Made by a program: the position numbers and the translations under genes. This document shows, in pieces, positions 37,033-44,899 of a DNA stretch of 64,000 nucleotides (positions are counted from its first letter, which is position 1; each line of letters begins with the position of its first letter). The DNA is taken from positions 87,855-151,854 of the forward strand of contig LNEE01000027.1 in assembly GCA_001464895.1 (NCBI GenBank), written 5' to 3'. The notes beneath the pieces are model-generated. The model worked only from the letters and a program-made list of their open reading frames with translations, had not been told where the DNA came from and did not search any database. The DNA is from Betaproteobacteria bacterium Ga0077532 (GTDB lineage Bacteria; Pseudomonadota; Gammaproteobacteria; Burkholderiales; Ga0077523).

Positions 37033-37332
37033 TCAAGGCGCCTTTCGGCGGGGCGCTTCGGTCCTGCACCCGGGCGGCGACTCACCCTCGGACTCGCATC
37101 CACCGCGCGCATCGGCATCGTCGGCAACTTTCGGTGCGCGGTCCGGCGCCGGTTCTGCCGCTGGTACCTTCGGGCCGTCGTACGGAACGCCGTACACGGT
37201 GGTCGCCATGTCCCGCGCGAGATCGTGATGGGCGTCCCCCATCGCAAGGGCGCTCCCCGGCGCAAGGAACGCAGGTGACAACAGCGCCGACGCCAACAGC
37301 GCGCCGCGCGTGCAAACCGTGATCGTGTTCAT
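37033..37332 (-). CDS. Small exported hypothetical protein
   Basis: 99 residues. GAGGAGGGG five bases before the ATG is one of the best SD sequences in the window and supports a real gene. A signal peptide (residues 1-30, ending GSALA) precedes a Pro-, Asp- and Glu-rich mature part with two cysteines (GGCESEG, PPGCRTE) that might form a disulfide. I know no family. It converges with the LivJ-like gene 24 bases away. Confidence 0.65.
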   Translation of the reverse strand: MNTITVCTRGALLASALLSPAFLAPGSALAMGDAHHDLARDMATTVYGVPYDGPKVPAAEPAPDRAPKVADDADARGGCESEGESPPGCRTEAPRRKAP

Positions 37333-37472
37333 GACATCCCCTCCTCGACTACGCGGGGATCGCGACGATGCGGTCCCGAGGAGTAGACCGTGCCTGGGCC
37401 GGATCGTCTCGTCTGTGCGCGAACCACCGCAGCATTCGCGCCGGATCGCTCGCACCGCAATGCCAGGGGCTG

Positions 37473-38489
37473 TTACCGGAGAGGTGGCGTCACCATCGCC
37501 GCCGGCGAGTTCCGATCCGGATCCCGCCCCCGCGCCGCGGCCAGCATCAGCAGCCACGCGTAGGCCGAGTGCATCGTCACGAGTGGCTGCAGCCACGGGT
37601 GGATGCCCGGCGCCGCCCGTGTGCCGATGCGGACGACCGGCGACCCCGCCTCGACGAATCGCGCCACCGCCGCCTCGACCGAGGCACGCGTGGCCGCATC
37701 CGGCTCGAACACGATCACCGGCAACTGCGGTGACGCCAGCGCGATCGGGCCGTGCAGCACCTCGGCGGCGCTGAACGCCTCGGCGTGGATTCCGCACACC
37801 TCCTTCAGCTTCAGTGCCAGCTCCCGCGCCATCGGCAACGCCGGCCCGCGGGCGATCACGTACGCGCTCTCGCGCTTCGCGAGGGTCATGAGCAGCGCAT
37901 CGCGCGCGGGCTCGTTGGTGTCGGCGAGCGCCTCGTGCATCCGCGCGAGCGACGCCGAGAGCGCCGCGCCGCCGGACCACGTCGCGATCAGTTGTGCGAG
38001 CGTGAACACCGTCAACACGAAGGTCCGCGTGGCGATGGCCGACGTCTCCTCGCCCGCACCGATCTCGAGCACGTCGTCCGCCATGGCCTCGACGGGAGAC
38101 CCGGACGCGTTCACGAGTCCGAGGGCCGTGGCGCCCCCACGCTGCACCATCCCGATCGATGTCAGCAGGTCGGTGCCGTCCCCGACAGGCGCCACCGCGA
38201 TCGCGAGGGCACGTTCCAGGCGAAGCGTTCGTGCGTGCGCAGAGGCCAGCACCATCGGCAACGGCGCGGTGGGCAGCCCGAGGCGCAACTCCGCCAGCGC
38301 CGCACCGTAGGCCGCCGCGTGGTTGGCGCTTCCGCGGGCGAGCGTGACGAGGATCGTGGGTGCCATCGCCCGGAGACGCTCCACCAGCGGCGGCAGCACC
38401 ATCGCGAGGGTGGCATGGTGGTCCGCGACCAGATCGGGAATCCCGACCACGTCGACCTCCATGCGGGACCGGGGGATGGGGATGCGCAT
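37473..38489 (-). CDS. SIS-domain protein (sugar isomerase/AgaS-like)
   Basis: 338 residues with two SIS domains, as in the isomerase half of GlmS or AgaS/FrlB proteins. The first domain begins ILVTLARGSANHAAAYGA near residue 46, and the second has YVIARGPALPMARELALKLKE, split as YVIARGPALP and ARELALKLKE, near 210. The ligand-binding segment is AFSAAEVLHGP. It should isomerise or deaminate a phosphosugar such as glucosamine-6-phosphate. No glutaminase domain is present. MEVDVV at 38462 is an alternative start. It stands alone after the repeat block at 38.6 kb. Confidence 0.83.
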   Translation of the reverse strand: MRIPIPRSRMEVDVVGIPDLVADHHATLAMVLPPLVERLRAMAPTILVTLARGSANHAAAYGAALAELRLGLPTAPLPMVLASAHARTLRLERALAIAVAPVGDGTDLLTSIGMVQRGGATALGLVNASGSPVEAMADDVLEIGAGEETSAIATRTFVLTVFTLAQLIATWSGGAALSASLARMHEALADTNEPARDALLMTLAKRESAYVIARGPALPMARELALKLKEVCGIHAEAFSAAEVLHGPIALASPQLPVIVFEPDAATRASVEAAVARFVEAGSPVVRIGTRAAPGIHPWLQPLVTMHSAYAWLLMLAAARGRDPDRNSPAAMVTPPLR

Positions 38490-38938
38490 CAGGTGTCGAT
38501 GGTGCGGATGTGGGATGCGGCGTCGGCCGGGGTCCTGGAGGCGGGGCGATCCCCCGCGGCGCGTTCACCGTTCATGCGCCGTATCGTCGCACACGCGATC
38601 GGCATGCTGCGAGGGGCAAGCAAGCGCTTCGCGACCATGGCGGGACGTCTGTCGTGGGTCGGGCTTCGCCCGACGCGGTGGTCATTGGAACCCACCTCCG
38701 CGTGCCACGAGCGCGCTTCTCGTGGGTCGGGCTGCAGCTCGACGCGGTGGTCATTGGAAGCAATGCAGGAGTGCCACGGCCGCGTCGGGCAGTGCCCGAC
38801 CCACGAACACCGCCGCCCTGATCCACCCGCATGGCAACCACAACGCCCGTGGGTCGAGCTACGCTCGACGCGGCGATGGCTTGGGGACGACAGCGCATCC
38901 AGGCCGCGCGGGCAGTGCCCGACCCACGGGACACCCCC
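38490..38938. repeat. GTGG-type palindromic repeats, degenerate array
   Basis: 449 gene-free bases. From 38654 to about 38931 there are six or so GTGG-family palindromes. Examples are GTCGGGC-TTC-GCCCGAC, GTCGAGC-TAC-GCTCGAC and the inverse ending CGACCCAC, with spacers sharing GCGGTGGTCATTGGAA. One copy has a broken stem (GTCGGGC...GCTCGAC). It separates the sulfur-relay operon from the SIS gene. Confidence 0.8.
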
Positions 38939-40450
38939 CTACCCCCGCAATCGCGCCGACGCCTCCACGATCGCCCTCAGCTTCTTCTCCGCCACCGCCG
39001 CCGACGTCACCGGGTTGTCCGCGAACGTCGCGAAGCCGCAATCCGGCGTGAGCAGCACACGCTCCGCGCCGAAGATGCGGATCGCCGCCTCGGCCTTCGC
39101 CACGATCTCTTCCACGGTCTCGATCCGCGCCTGCTTCTGGTTCACCACGCCGACGCCCACACGGCGGTCGTCGGGCAGGCCGCGCAGGATCTCGACTTCG
39201 CCGGCGCGCGGCGTGCACAGCTCCAGGAACACGGTGCCGACCCGCATCGCGGCGAGCGTCGGCACCAGCGGCGTGTAGTCGCCAGCGAGGCAGGTCGTTT
39301 CGTCCGGCGTCCAGTTGCCGCGACACATGTGCACCGCGGTGCGATCCATCGCAAAGCCGTCGGTCACGGCGTTCATGAGATCGCGGGCGAACGCCAGTTC
39401 GGTGGCGGCATCGCCCTTCTCGGACAACGCACCGCACATGAAGCTGCGCGACTGGCTCGGCCCCGTGAACACGACCTCCGACAGCACCGGCTCGTCGAAC
39501 TGCACGAGCGCCGCGCCCTCGGCCAACAGGAAGGCGAGTTCCTCGCGGAGCACGCGCACGATGTCCACGGCGATCGCCTCGCGCGACGCGTAGGCGCGAT
39601 CCGAGATGCACTCCATCCACATCGTCCGCGTCAGGAGATACGGTCCCGGCAGCGCCACCTTCACGGGGCGGTCGGTGAGCGTCCGCACGAAGGCAAGCTC
39701 GTGCACCGCCAGCGGCTTCGATCGTCCCAGCGGCCCGAACACGGCGGGGTGGCGGACGTCGCCCGCGGGCACGTCCAGCGCGCGCAACTCTTCGGCGAAT
39801 TCGTCCGGGTCATCGACGAGCGGCAGCAGGTCGGTCAACGGGATCAGCTGGCAGTTGTCGAGGCGGCCGCCGACGAAGCTCGCGTAGCTGTCGCGCCGCT
39901 GCTCGCCGTCGGTGACGACGTCGCAGCCCGCGCGCAGTTGCGCCTCGACCACGAGCCGCACGGCGTCGTCGGCCGTCGCCTCGAAGTCCGCCTCGGGCAG
40001 GCGCCCCTCCATGCGTTCGTGCAGCGCCTGCACCATCCAGCGCGGTCGGGGCCAACTGCCGAGCCCCATCACGCCGAGCGCCGGGATCGCCGGTGCAGGT
40101 GCCGCATCCGGGAGACGGTCGGGAATGACGATCGCCTTCACCGGCTGCACGATCGGGCTCGTCGCGACGACGGGCGCAGCGACCACCTTCCGCTCCACCA
40201 ACGCGCCCTTGCACACGAGGAACGATGTTCCCGCCCCCGCGGCTGCCACCGACACGAGTTCGTTGCCGGTCATGCGGCACCACGCCGGGAGATCCTCGCG
40301 CACCGAGGTCTCGGTGGAGAGGATCTCCAGCAGGCCACCTCTCGGCAGCGGGTCGATGTGGCTGCGGATCATGAGCAGCAATCCGTTGCCGCAGTCGAGA
40401 TCGCCGCCGTCGAAGCTGGTGTCCGGCGGATGGGGATGGGCTGCCGTCAT
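38939..40450 (-). CDS. TusA-like domain fused to core-MetE (cobalamin-independent methyltransferase fold)
   Basis: 503 residues. Residues 12-85 form a TusA-like sulfur-carrier domain (DLDCGNGLLL with Cys20, then REDLPAWCRMTGNEL with Cys58). After a Pro/Ala linker, residues 125-503 are the catalytic barrel of vitamin-B12-independent methionine synthase without its N-terminal folate domain. Expected zinc ligands are His374 and Cys376 (VHMCRGN), Glu410 (VFLELCTP) and Cys471 (TPDCGFATF); Asp319 is in VQFDEP. It may transfer a methyl or alkyl group to, or from, a thiol carried by the TusA domain. It is the third gene of a TusA-DsrE operon. A conventional MetE would be about 760 residues. Confidence 0.85.
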   Translation of the reverse strand: MTAAHPHPPDTSFDGGDLDCGNGLLLMIRSHIDPLPRGGLLEILSTETSVREDLPAWCRMTGNELVSVAAAGAGTSFLVCKGALVERKVVAAPVVATSPIVQPVKAIVIPDRLPDAAPAPAIPALGVMGLGSWPRPRWMVQALHERMEGRLPEADFEATADDAVRLVVEAQLRAGCDVVTDGEQRRDSYASFVGGRLDNCQLIPLTDLLPLVDDPDEFAEELRALDVPAGDVRHPAVFGPLGRSKPLAVHELAFVRTLTDRPVKVALPGPYLLTRTMWMECISDRAYASREAIAVDIVRVLREELAFLLAEGAALVQFDEPVLSEVVFTGPSQSRSFMCGALSEKGDAATELAFARDLMNAVTDGFAMDRTAVHMCRGNWTPDETTCLAGDYTPLVPTLAAMRVGTVFLELCTPRAGEVEILRGLPDDRRVGVGVVNQKQARIETVEEIVAKAEAAIRIFGAERVLLTPDCGFATFADNPVTSAAVAEKKLRAIVEASARLRG

Positions 40451-40469
40451 CGTTGATGCCTCGTGCTGA

Positions 40470-40838
40470 TCAGAACGACAGGCAAGGCGTGCCGTCCGAC
40501 AGGAACTCGACCAGCTTGGCGCCGCCGACGATCGTCGCACCCTCGATCAGCGCGCCCTCGTCGAGCGTGCGCTTCTTGAAGCACGGCGAGCAGACCCAGA
40601 TCTTGCCGCCCGCCTTCACGAAGTTGGCGACCAGTTCCCCCAGGGGCGCGAAGCCTTCCTCGTGGATGGTCTCGGCGACGCCCTTCTGCGAGAGGCGCAC
40701 GCCCTCGATGGACAGGAACACGAGGGTGTCCTGGCTCGACGCGACGGCGGCGTTGGCGACGACGAACGCGACCGTCGCCTTGTCGGTGTTGTCGAGCGAG
40801 AAGCTGAGGGAGACGCAGAACTTTCCGGTACCGGCCAT
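40470..40838 (-). CDS. DsrE family sulfur-relay protein
   Basis: 122 residues, single DsrE/DsrF-like domain. The fold is seen in SFSLDNTDKATVAFVVANAA and FLSIEGVRLSQKGV. A cysteine pair, Cys83 and Cys86 (WVCSPCFKKR), lies where DsrE-type proteins carry persulfide sulfur. AAGGAG seven bases before the ATG supports the start. It sits between two TusA-like genes (gaps of 49 and 19 bases) and so should pass sulfur between the stand-alone TusA-like protein and the TusA::MetE fusion. Confidence 0.88.
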   Translation of the reverse strand: MAGTGKFCVSLSFSLDNTDKATVAFVVANAAVASSQDTLVFLSIEGVRLSQKGVAETIHEEGFAPLGELVANFVKAGGKIWVCSPCFKKRTLDEGALIEGATIVGGAKLVEFLSDGTPCLSF

Positions 40839-40887
40839 GGTGAGGCTCCTTGAGGTGAGGTGGGAACGGATCGCTGGCGTGGCGGAC

Positions 40888-41139
40888 TCACCCGCCGCGC
40901 CGGATCCAGAAGAGGTGCTGTTCGAGATCGTGGTGCACGAGCGTCTCGCGCGTCATGCGACACCACGCAGGCAGATCGTGGCGCGCGCCGGAATCGGTCG
41001 CGTGCACCCGGATCACCTCGCCGGCTGCCATCTCCTTCATCAGGAAACGCAGTTGGATGACGAGGTCGCCGCAACCGAGGTCGCCGGCGTCCCATTCGCG
41101 CTGATGTTCAGGAGGGGGTTGCATGGGTCGTGCGCTCAT
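40888..41139 (-). CDS. TusA-like sulfur carrier protein
   Basis: 83 residues, the usual TusA size. The canonical CPxP motif is altered: Cys23 is followed by Gly-Asp-Leu (LGCGDLVIQL). A second conserved motif, HDLPAWCRMT with Cys60, matches the one in the fusion protein. Persulfide chemistry at Cys23 is probable but not proven. The start at 41139 is used; 41124 is an alternative. It is the first gene of the sulfur-relay operon and diverges from the CMD-like gene. Confidence 0.8.
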   Translation of the reverse strand: MSARPMQPPPEHQREWDAGDLGCGDLVIQLRFLMKEMAAGEVIRVHATDSGARHDLPAWCRMTRETLVHHDLEQHLFWIRRGG

Positions 41140-41273
41140 GTCGGGTCGTCGAGCGTATCGGCCACCGCCGCGCGTGGCAATCGGGACTTCCGATCGCGCC
41201 CGACGATGGCCGCACGGCGCCGAGGGTCTCGTATCATCCGCCCCACCCCCACCCAGGAAGCGAGACGCGAGGC

Positions 41274-41648
41274 ATGGACGACTACCAGCGCGGTTACGAG
41301 ATGTTCCGGAAGATGGTCGGTGACGACCGCATCGACGCGCTGGTCGCGCGCTTCGGGGCCGTGTGCCCGGACTTCCGCACGGAGGTCGTGTCGGTCGTGG
41401 GTGGCCGCATGTGGAGCCGCGGCGGCATCGATCTGAAGACCCGCTCGCTCTGCAGCATCTGCACGCTGGCAGCCCAGGGTCGGACCAACGCCCTGAAGCT
41501 CAATTTCGAGATGGCGATGAACAACGGGGCATCGATCGAGGAGATCTTCGAGGCGCTGTTCGTAGTGGCGGCGTACGCGGGGTATCCGGCCATGTGGGAT
41601 GCCCTGGTGAAGTTCGAGGAAGTGCTCGCGGAACGCGCCGCGCGCTGA
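41274..41648 (+). CDS. Carboxymuconolactone decarboxylase/AhpD-like protein
   Basis: 124 residues, all-helical CMD family. The core is GIDLKTRSLCSICTLAAQGR (residues 56-75) with a CxxC (Cys65, Cys68), then MAMNNGASIEEIFEALFVVAAYAG. The CxxC suggests a thiol-based peroxidase-like (AhpD) role as much as lactone decarboxylation. A GAAGCGAGACGCGAGGC stretch before the ATG provides a weak SD. It is followed 13 bases later by a prenyltransferase gene and may form an operon with it. Confidence 0.85.
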   Translation: MDDYQRGYEMFRKMVGDDRIDALVARFGAVCPDFRTEVVSVVGGRMWSRGGIDLKTRSLCSICTLAAQGRTNALKLNFEMAMNNGASIEEIFEALFVVAAYAGYPAMWDALVKFEEVLAERAAR

Positions 41649-41661
41649 GGCCACACCCCCC

Positions 41662-42567
41662 ATGGCGCGCCCCGGCACCGCCGCGACACTGATCGCCACC
41701 ACGCGGCCGGCATTCCTGCTGCTGGCGCCTGCCTGCATGCTCGTCGGTATCGGGACTGCCGTACGCAGCGGTGTGCCGGTCACCGCGATCGACATCCTGC
41801 TGGCGCTGCTCGGCGGCATCGCGGCGCACGCAGCCGTCAACGCCCTCAACGAGTACTTCGACTTCCGCAGCGGTCTCGATGCCATGACCGATCGCACGCC
41901 GTTCAGCGGCGGCAGCGGCGCCCTGCCCGCCAGGCCGGACCTCGCCCCCGCGACGCTCGCGCTGGCGTGCGTCGCCCTTGCGATCGCCTGCGCCGTGGGG
42001 ATCTGGTTCGTGATGCTGCGCGGGACGGCGCTCCTGCCGGTGGGCCTTCTGGGAATCGCCGTCGTGGTGGCGTATACGCCCTGGACCACACGGCACCCGG
42101 TGGCCTGCCTGCTCGCGCCGGGCATCGGCTTCGGCCCCGCCATGGTCGTCGGCACCCACGTGGCACTGACGGGGGCCCATGCGGCGACGCCGTGGATCGC
42201 GTCGATCGTGCCGTTCTTTCTCGTGAACGCCCTGCTGCTGCTCAATCAGTTCCCTGACGTGGAGGCCGACCGGCGCGTCGGACGCCGACACCTGCCGATG
42301 CTGCTGGGGCGGCCGCGCGCCGCGGGCATCTATGCGGGGTTGTTGGGGGCGGCCTTCGGGTGGTTGGCGATCGCGGTGCTCGCAGGCCTGCTGCCGATGG
42401 GCTGCGCAGCGGGACTGCTCGCCGCCCCGCTCGGCTACGCAGCTGTCCGGCGGGCGCTTCGCGACGCCGATGACATGCCAGCGCTGATGCCGGCGATGGC
42501 GCTCAACGTCGCGATCAACCTGGCGACGCCGGTGTTGATGGGAGTCGGCCTGCTGCTCGCTTCGTAG
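41662..42567 (+). CDS. UbiA family prenyltransferase
   Basis: 301 residues, integral membrane, with about nine hydrophobic helices. The two Asp-rich prenyl-diphosphate motifs are present: NEYFDFRSGLD near residue 63 and NQFPDVEADRRVGRRHLP near residue 195. The first part resembles MenA-type 1,4-dihydroxy-2-naphthoate prenyltransferases. No quinone-synthesis genes are adjacent. It could make a modified quinone, haem O or another prenylated aromatic. The small CMD-like gene before it is in the same direction. Confidence 0.85.
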   Translation: MARPGTAATLIATTRPAFLLLAPACMLVGIGTAVRSGVPVTAIDILLALLGGIAAHAAVNALNEYFDFRSGLDAMTDRTPFSGGSGALPARPDLAPATLALACVALAIACAVGIWFVMLRGTALLPVGLLGIAVVVAYTPWTTRHPVACLLAPGIGFGPAMVVGTHVALTGAHAATPWIASIVPFFLVNALLLLNQFPDVEADRRVGRRHLPMLLGRPRAAGIYAGLLGAAFGWLAIAVLAGLLPMGCAAGLLAAPLGYAAVRRALRDADDMPALMPAMALNVAINLATPVLMGVGLLLAS

Positions 42568-42582
42568 CCTGGCGAAGGACGG

Positions 42583-43191
42583 TCAGTTCGGTCCGAGGCC
42601 CAGATGCCCGCGGAAGCGCGACTTGATCCAGCTGCCGTCCCGCGCCGGCAACGCCCGCGGCGTTTCGACATGGGCGATGCGCACGGTGATGAAGCGCGGG
42701 CCGCCGCCGACCGTCCCGATCGCTTCACGCGCTGCGGCGAGGTCGGATTCCTCGACGACATCCATCACCGCCGTGAAACCAGTGGCGGCCGCCACGCGGC
42801 CCAGATCGATGCCGGCACCGCTGTGGCTGAGCTGGCCGCCCGTCTCGCCGTAATGGCCGTTGTCGAGCACGACGATCGACAGGTTCTTCGGCGCACTCAC
42901 CGCGATGGTCGCGAGGCCGCCCAGACCCATCAGCTGCTCGCCGTCGCCCGTGATGACGGTGACAGGGCGATCCGGCTGCGCGAGTGCCAGCCCGAGGCCC
43001 ATCAGCGCCGCGCCGCCCATCGCACCCCAGAGATAGAAGTTGCCGTCGTGATCGCCAGCCGCGAACGTGTCGTAGGTGGGCGAACCGAGCCCGCTCACCA
43101 CGAGCATCCGCCCGCGGTTCTCCAGCAACGCAGCGACGGCCTCGCGCCGGTCGAGCTTTCCCGGCGCCGGCGCTGGCAGGGCGCCACTCAT
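42583..43191 (-). CDS. TPP-dependent decarboxylase, C-terminal (TPP-binding) subunit
   Basis: 202 residues. It carries the TPP pyrophosphate motif GDGEQLMGLGGLATIA...LDNGHYGETGG (GDG near 98, N near 126). The size and split match the beta subunit of sulfopyruvate decarboxylase (ComE) or a two-chain phosphonopyruvate decarboxylase. The ATG at 43191 overlaps the alpha-subunit stop (ATGA); 43203, which has a better SD (GGAG), is an alternative. Together with the preceding gene it makes one active enzyme acting on a 2-oxo acid. Confidence 0.85.
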   Translation of the reverse strand: MSGALPAPAPGKLDRREAVAALLENRGRMLVVSGLGSPTYDTFAAGDHDGNFYLWGAMGGAALMGLGLALAQPDRPVTVITGDGEQLMGLGGLATIAVSAPKNLSIVVLDNGHYGETGGQLSHSGAGIDLGRVAAATGFTAVMDVVEESDLAAAREAIGTVGGGPRFITVRIAHVETPRALPARDGSWIKSRFRGHLGLGPN

Positions 43192-43724
43192 TCCTTCACC
43201 CATTTCTTCGCTCCCAGCAGTTGCTGCGACAAGAGGATCGCGATCGCCTGATCGCCGCTGAACGCCATCGTCGTGGCCGACGCCATCTGCGCGGCGAGAT
43301 CCTCCAGCCGGTCGATGCGGATGGTGCGCACGCCCATCAGGTTCAGCGACGGCTCGGTGGCGCTGCCCATCGGCACCTGCCACGGATTGAACTCCGAGAA
43401 CTCGCCACGCATGGTCACGACGGCGAGGAACGGCATCCGGCAGGCGGCGATCAGCGACAGCATGTTGATGCAGTTCCCCACCCCGCTCGACTGCATCAGC
43501 AGCGCGGCACGCTGCCCGCCCGCCCACGCGCCGGCGGCGATGGCGACGCCCTCCTCCTCGGTGGTGAGCACGGTCGTGACGACGTCCGGCGTGTCACGCA
43601 ACATCTCGATGAGACGCGCGTGGCCAGCATCGGGAACGTACGTCACGTGGCGCACGTCCGCGGCGAGCAGCGCGGCGTGGATGATGGGGGCCCAGGGGGA
43701 ATCGGTTCGTTCGGCGGTATCCAT
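43188..43724 (-). CDS. TPP-dependent decarboxylase, N-terminal (pyrimidine-binding) subunit
   Basis: 178 residues, equal to the N-terminal PYR domain of TPP enzymes. The cofactor-activating glutamate lies in TVLTTEEEGVAIAAGAW near residue 57. It is followed by ALLMQSSGVGNCINMLSLI near 75, which closely resembles ComD of sulfopyruvate decarboxylase. It must pair with the C-terminal subunit encoded next. The gene starts three bases after the stop of the LivJ-like binding protein. The acid could be sulfopyruvate, phosphonopyruvate or another 2-oxo acid. Confidence 0.85.
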   Translation of the reverse strand: MDTAERTDSPWAPIIHAALLAADVRHVTYVPDAGHARLIEMLRDTPDVVTTVLTTEEEGVAIAAGAWAGGQRAALLMQSSGVGNCINMLSLIAACRMPFLAVVTMRGEFSEFNPWQVPMGSATEPSLNLMGVRTIRIDRLEDLAAQMASATTMAFSGDQAIAILLSQQLLGAKKWVKE

Positions 43725-43727
43725 AGC

Positions 43728-44861
43728 TCAGGGCGCTTCCGGGGGAAACTCGACGTGCTTCATGAACACAATGCGCCCGCCCTCGTTACGCACGATGCGG
43801 TACCCGTGCAGGCCATCGCCGAACTTGTCGAAGGTGTAGTTGCCCTCCACACCCGTGTAACCCTTCACCGCGAGGACGGCATTGCGCACGCTCTCCGGCG
43901 CGGTGGAGTTCGCGCTGCGGATGGCGTTCGCCAGGATGTGCATGGCGTCGTAAGACCAGCTCGCATACGTGTCGGGGTTGACGCCGTAGCGCTCGCGGTA
44001 CTTCTTCGTGAAGGCCCGCGTGGCGTCGGTCGCATCGGTGGTGAAGTCGGTGATGGAGTACGCGCCGTGCAGCGCCTCACCGGCGAGGTTCAACGTCGTC
44101 ACGGCGATGGTCGTCGGCGATCCGATCCAGGCGACCTTCACGCCGAGCTGGCGCATCTGCTTCGCGAAGATGCCCTGGTCGTTCGGGTTGGTCATGTACG
44201 TGCCCATGACGTCCGCGCCGGACTTCTTCACCGCGAGCACGATGGGCGTGAAGTCCTGCGAATTGTTCGTGTAGCCCTGCACGAGCAGCGGCTTGATGCC
44301 GAGTTTCTCCAGTTCCGTGACGAGGGCCGTCTTGCCACCAGCCCCGAACGCATCGGTGGAGTGCACGATCGCCCACTTCCTCAACTTGAGCGTGTTGGTC
44401 CCGAAGTCGGCGATGACTCTCGACGAGTAGCTGTCGTTCGGACGGATGCGGAACACCCAGCGGTTGTTCACGTGCGTGAGGCTGACGTCGCTGCCGCCGA
44501 TCATCGTCGGGATGCCGGCCTTCGCGATGGTGGGCGAAGCCGCCTGGATCTGCGTGCTGCGGATCGGTCCGATGATCCCGGCGATGCCACCGCCGCTGAT
44601 GAGTTTCGAGAAGGCGAGGACGGTGCCCGGATTCGTGCTCGCGTTGTCCTCGACGTGGAGTTCCAGCGGACGGCCGAGTGCTCCGCCCGACTTGTTGACC
44701 TCGTCCAGCGCGAGCTTGATGCCGTTCAGCGTGAACTGGCCCGCCTCGGCCTGCGTCCCGGTGACCTCGGCGACGACGCCGATGCGGATCGGTTCGGCGG
44801 CGCCCGCCGGCATCGCGACGGCGGCGATCCAGGCGAACAGGGTGATGCACAACACTCTCAT
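43728..44861 (-). CDS. ABC transporter substrate-binding protein (LivJ-like), orphan
   Basis: 377 residues, periplasmic. The signal peptide ends AGA before AEP near residue 21. The fold starts IRIGVVAEVTGTQAEAGQFT, then GIKLALDEVNKSGGALGRPL and IIGPIRSTQIQAASPTIAKA, the last split as IIGPIRSTQIQ and AASPTIAKA. GGAG eight bases upstream supports the ATG at 44861. It lies between an amidase and the decarboxylase subunits in one operon, so it probably captures the amide or acid they degrade. No transporter membrane genes accompany it. Confidence 0.9.
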   Translation of the reverse strand: MRVLCITLFAWIAAVAMPAGAAEPIRIGVVAEVTGTQAEAGQFTLNGIKLALDEVNKSGGALGRPLELHVEDNASTNPGTVLAFSKLISGGGIAGIIGPIRSTQIQAASPTIAKAGIPTMIGGSDVSLTHVNNRWVFRIRPNDSYSSRVIADFGTNTLKLRKWAIVHSTDAFGAGGKTALVTELEKLGIKPLLVQGYTNNSQDFTPIVLAVKKSGADVMGTYMTNPNDQGIFAKQMRQLGVKVAWIGSPTTIAVTTLNLAGEALHGAYSITDFTTDATDATRAFTKKYRERYGVNPDTYASWSYDAMHILANAIRSANSTAPESVRNAVLAVKGYTGVEGNYTFDKFGDGLHGYRIVRNEGGRIVFMKHVEFPPEAP

Positions 44862-44899
44862 GGCAGTTGCTCCGGGGTTGGAATGTCGATGTACATGGA

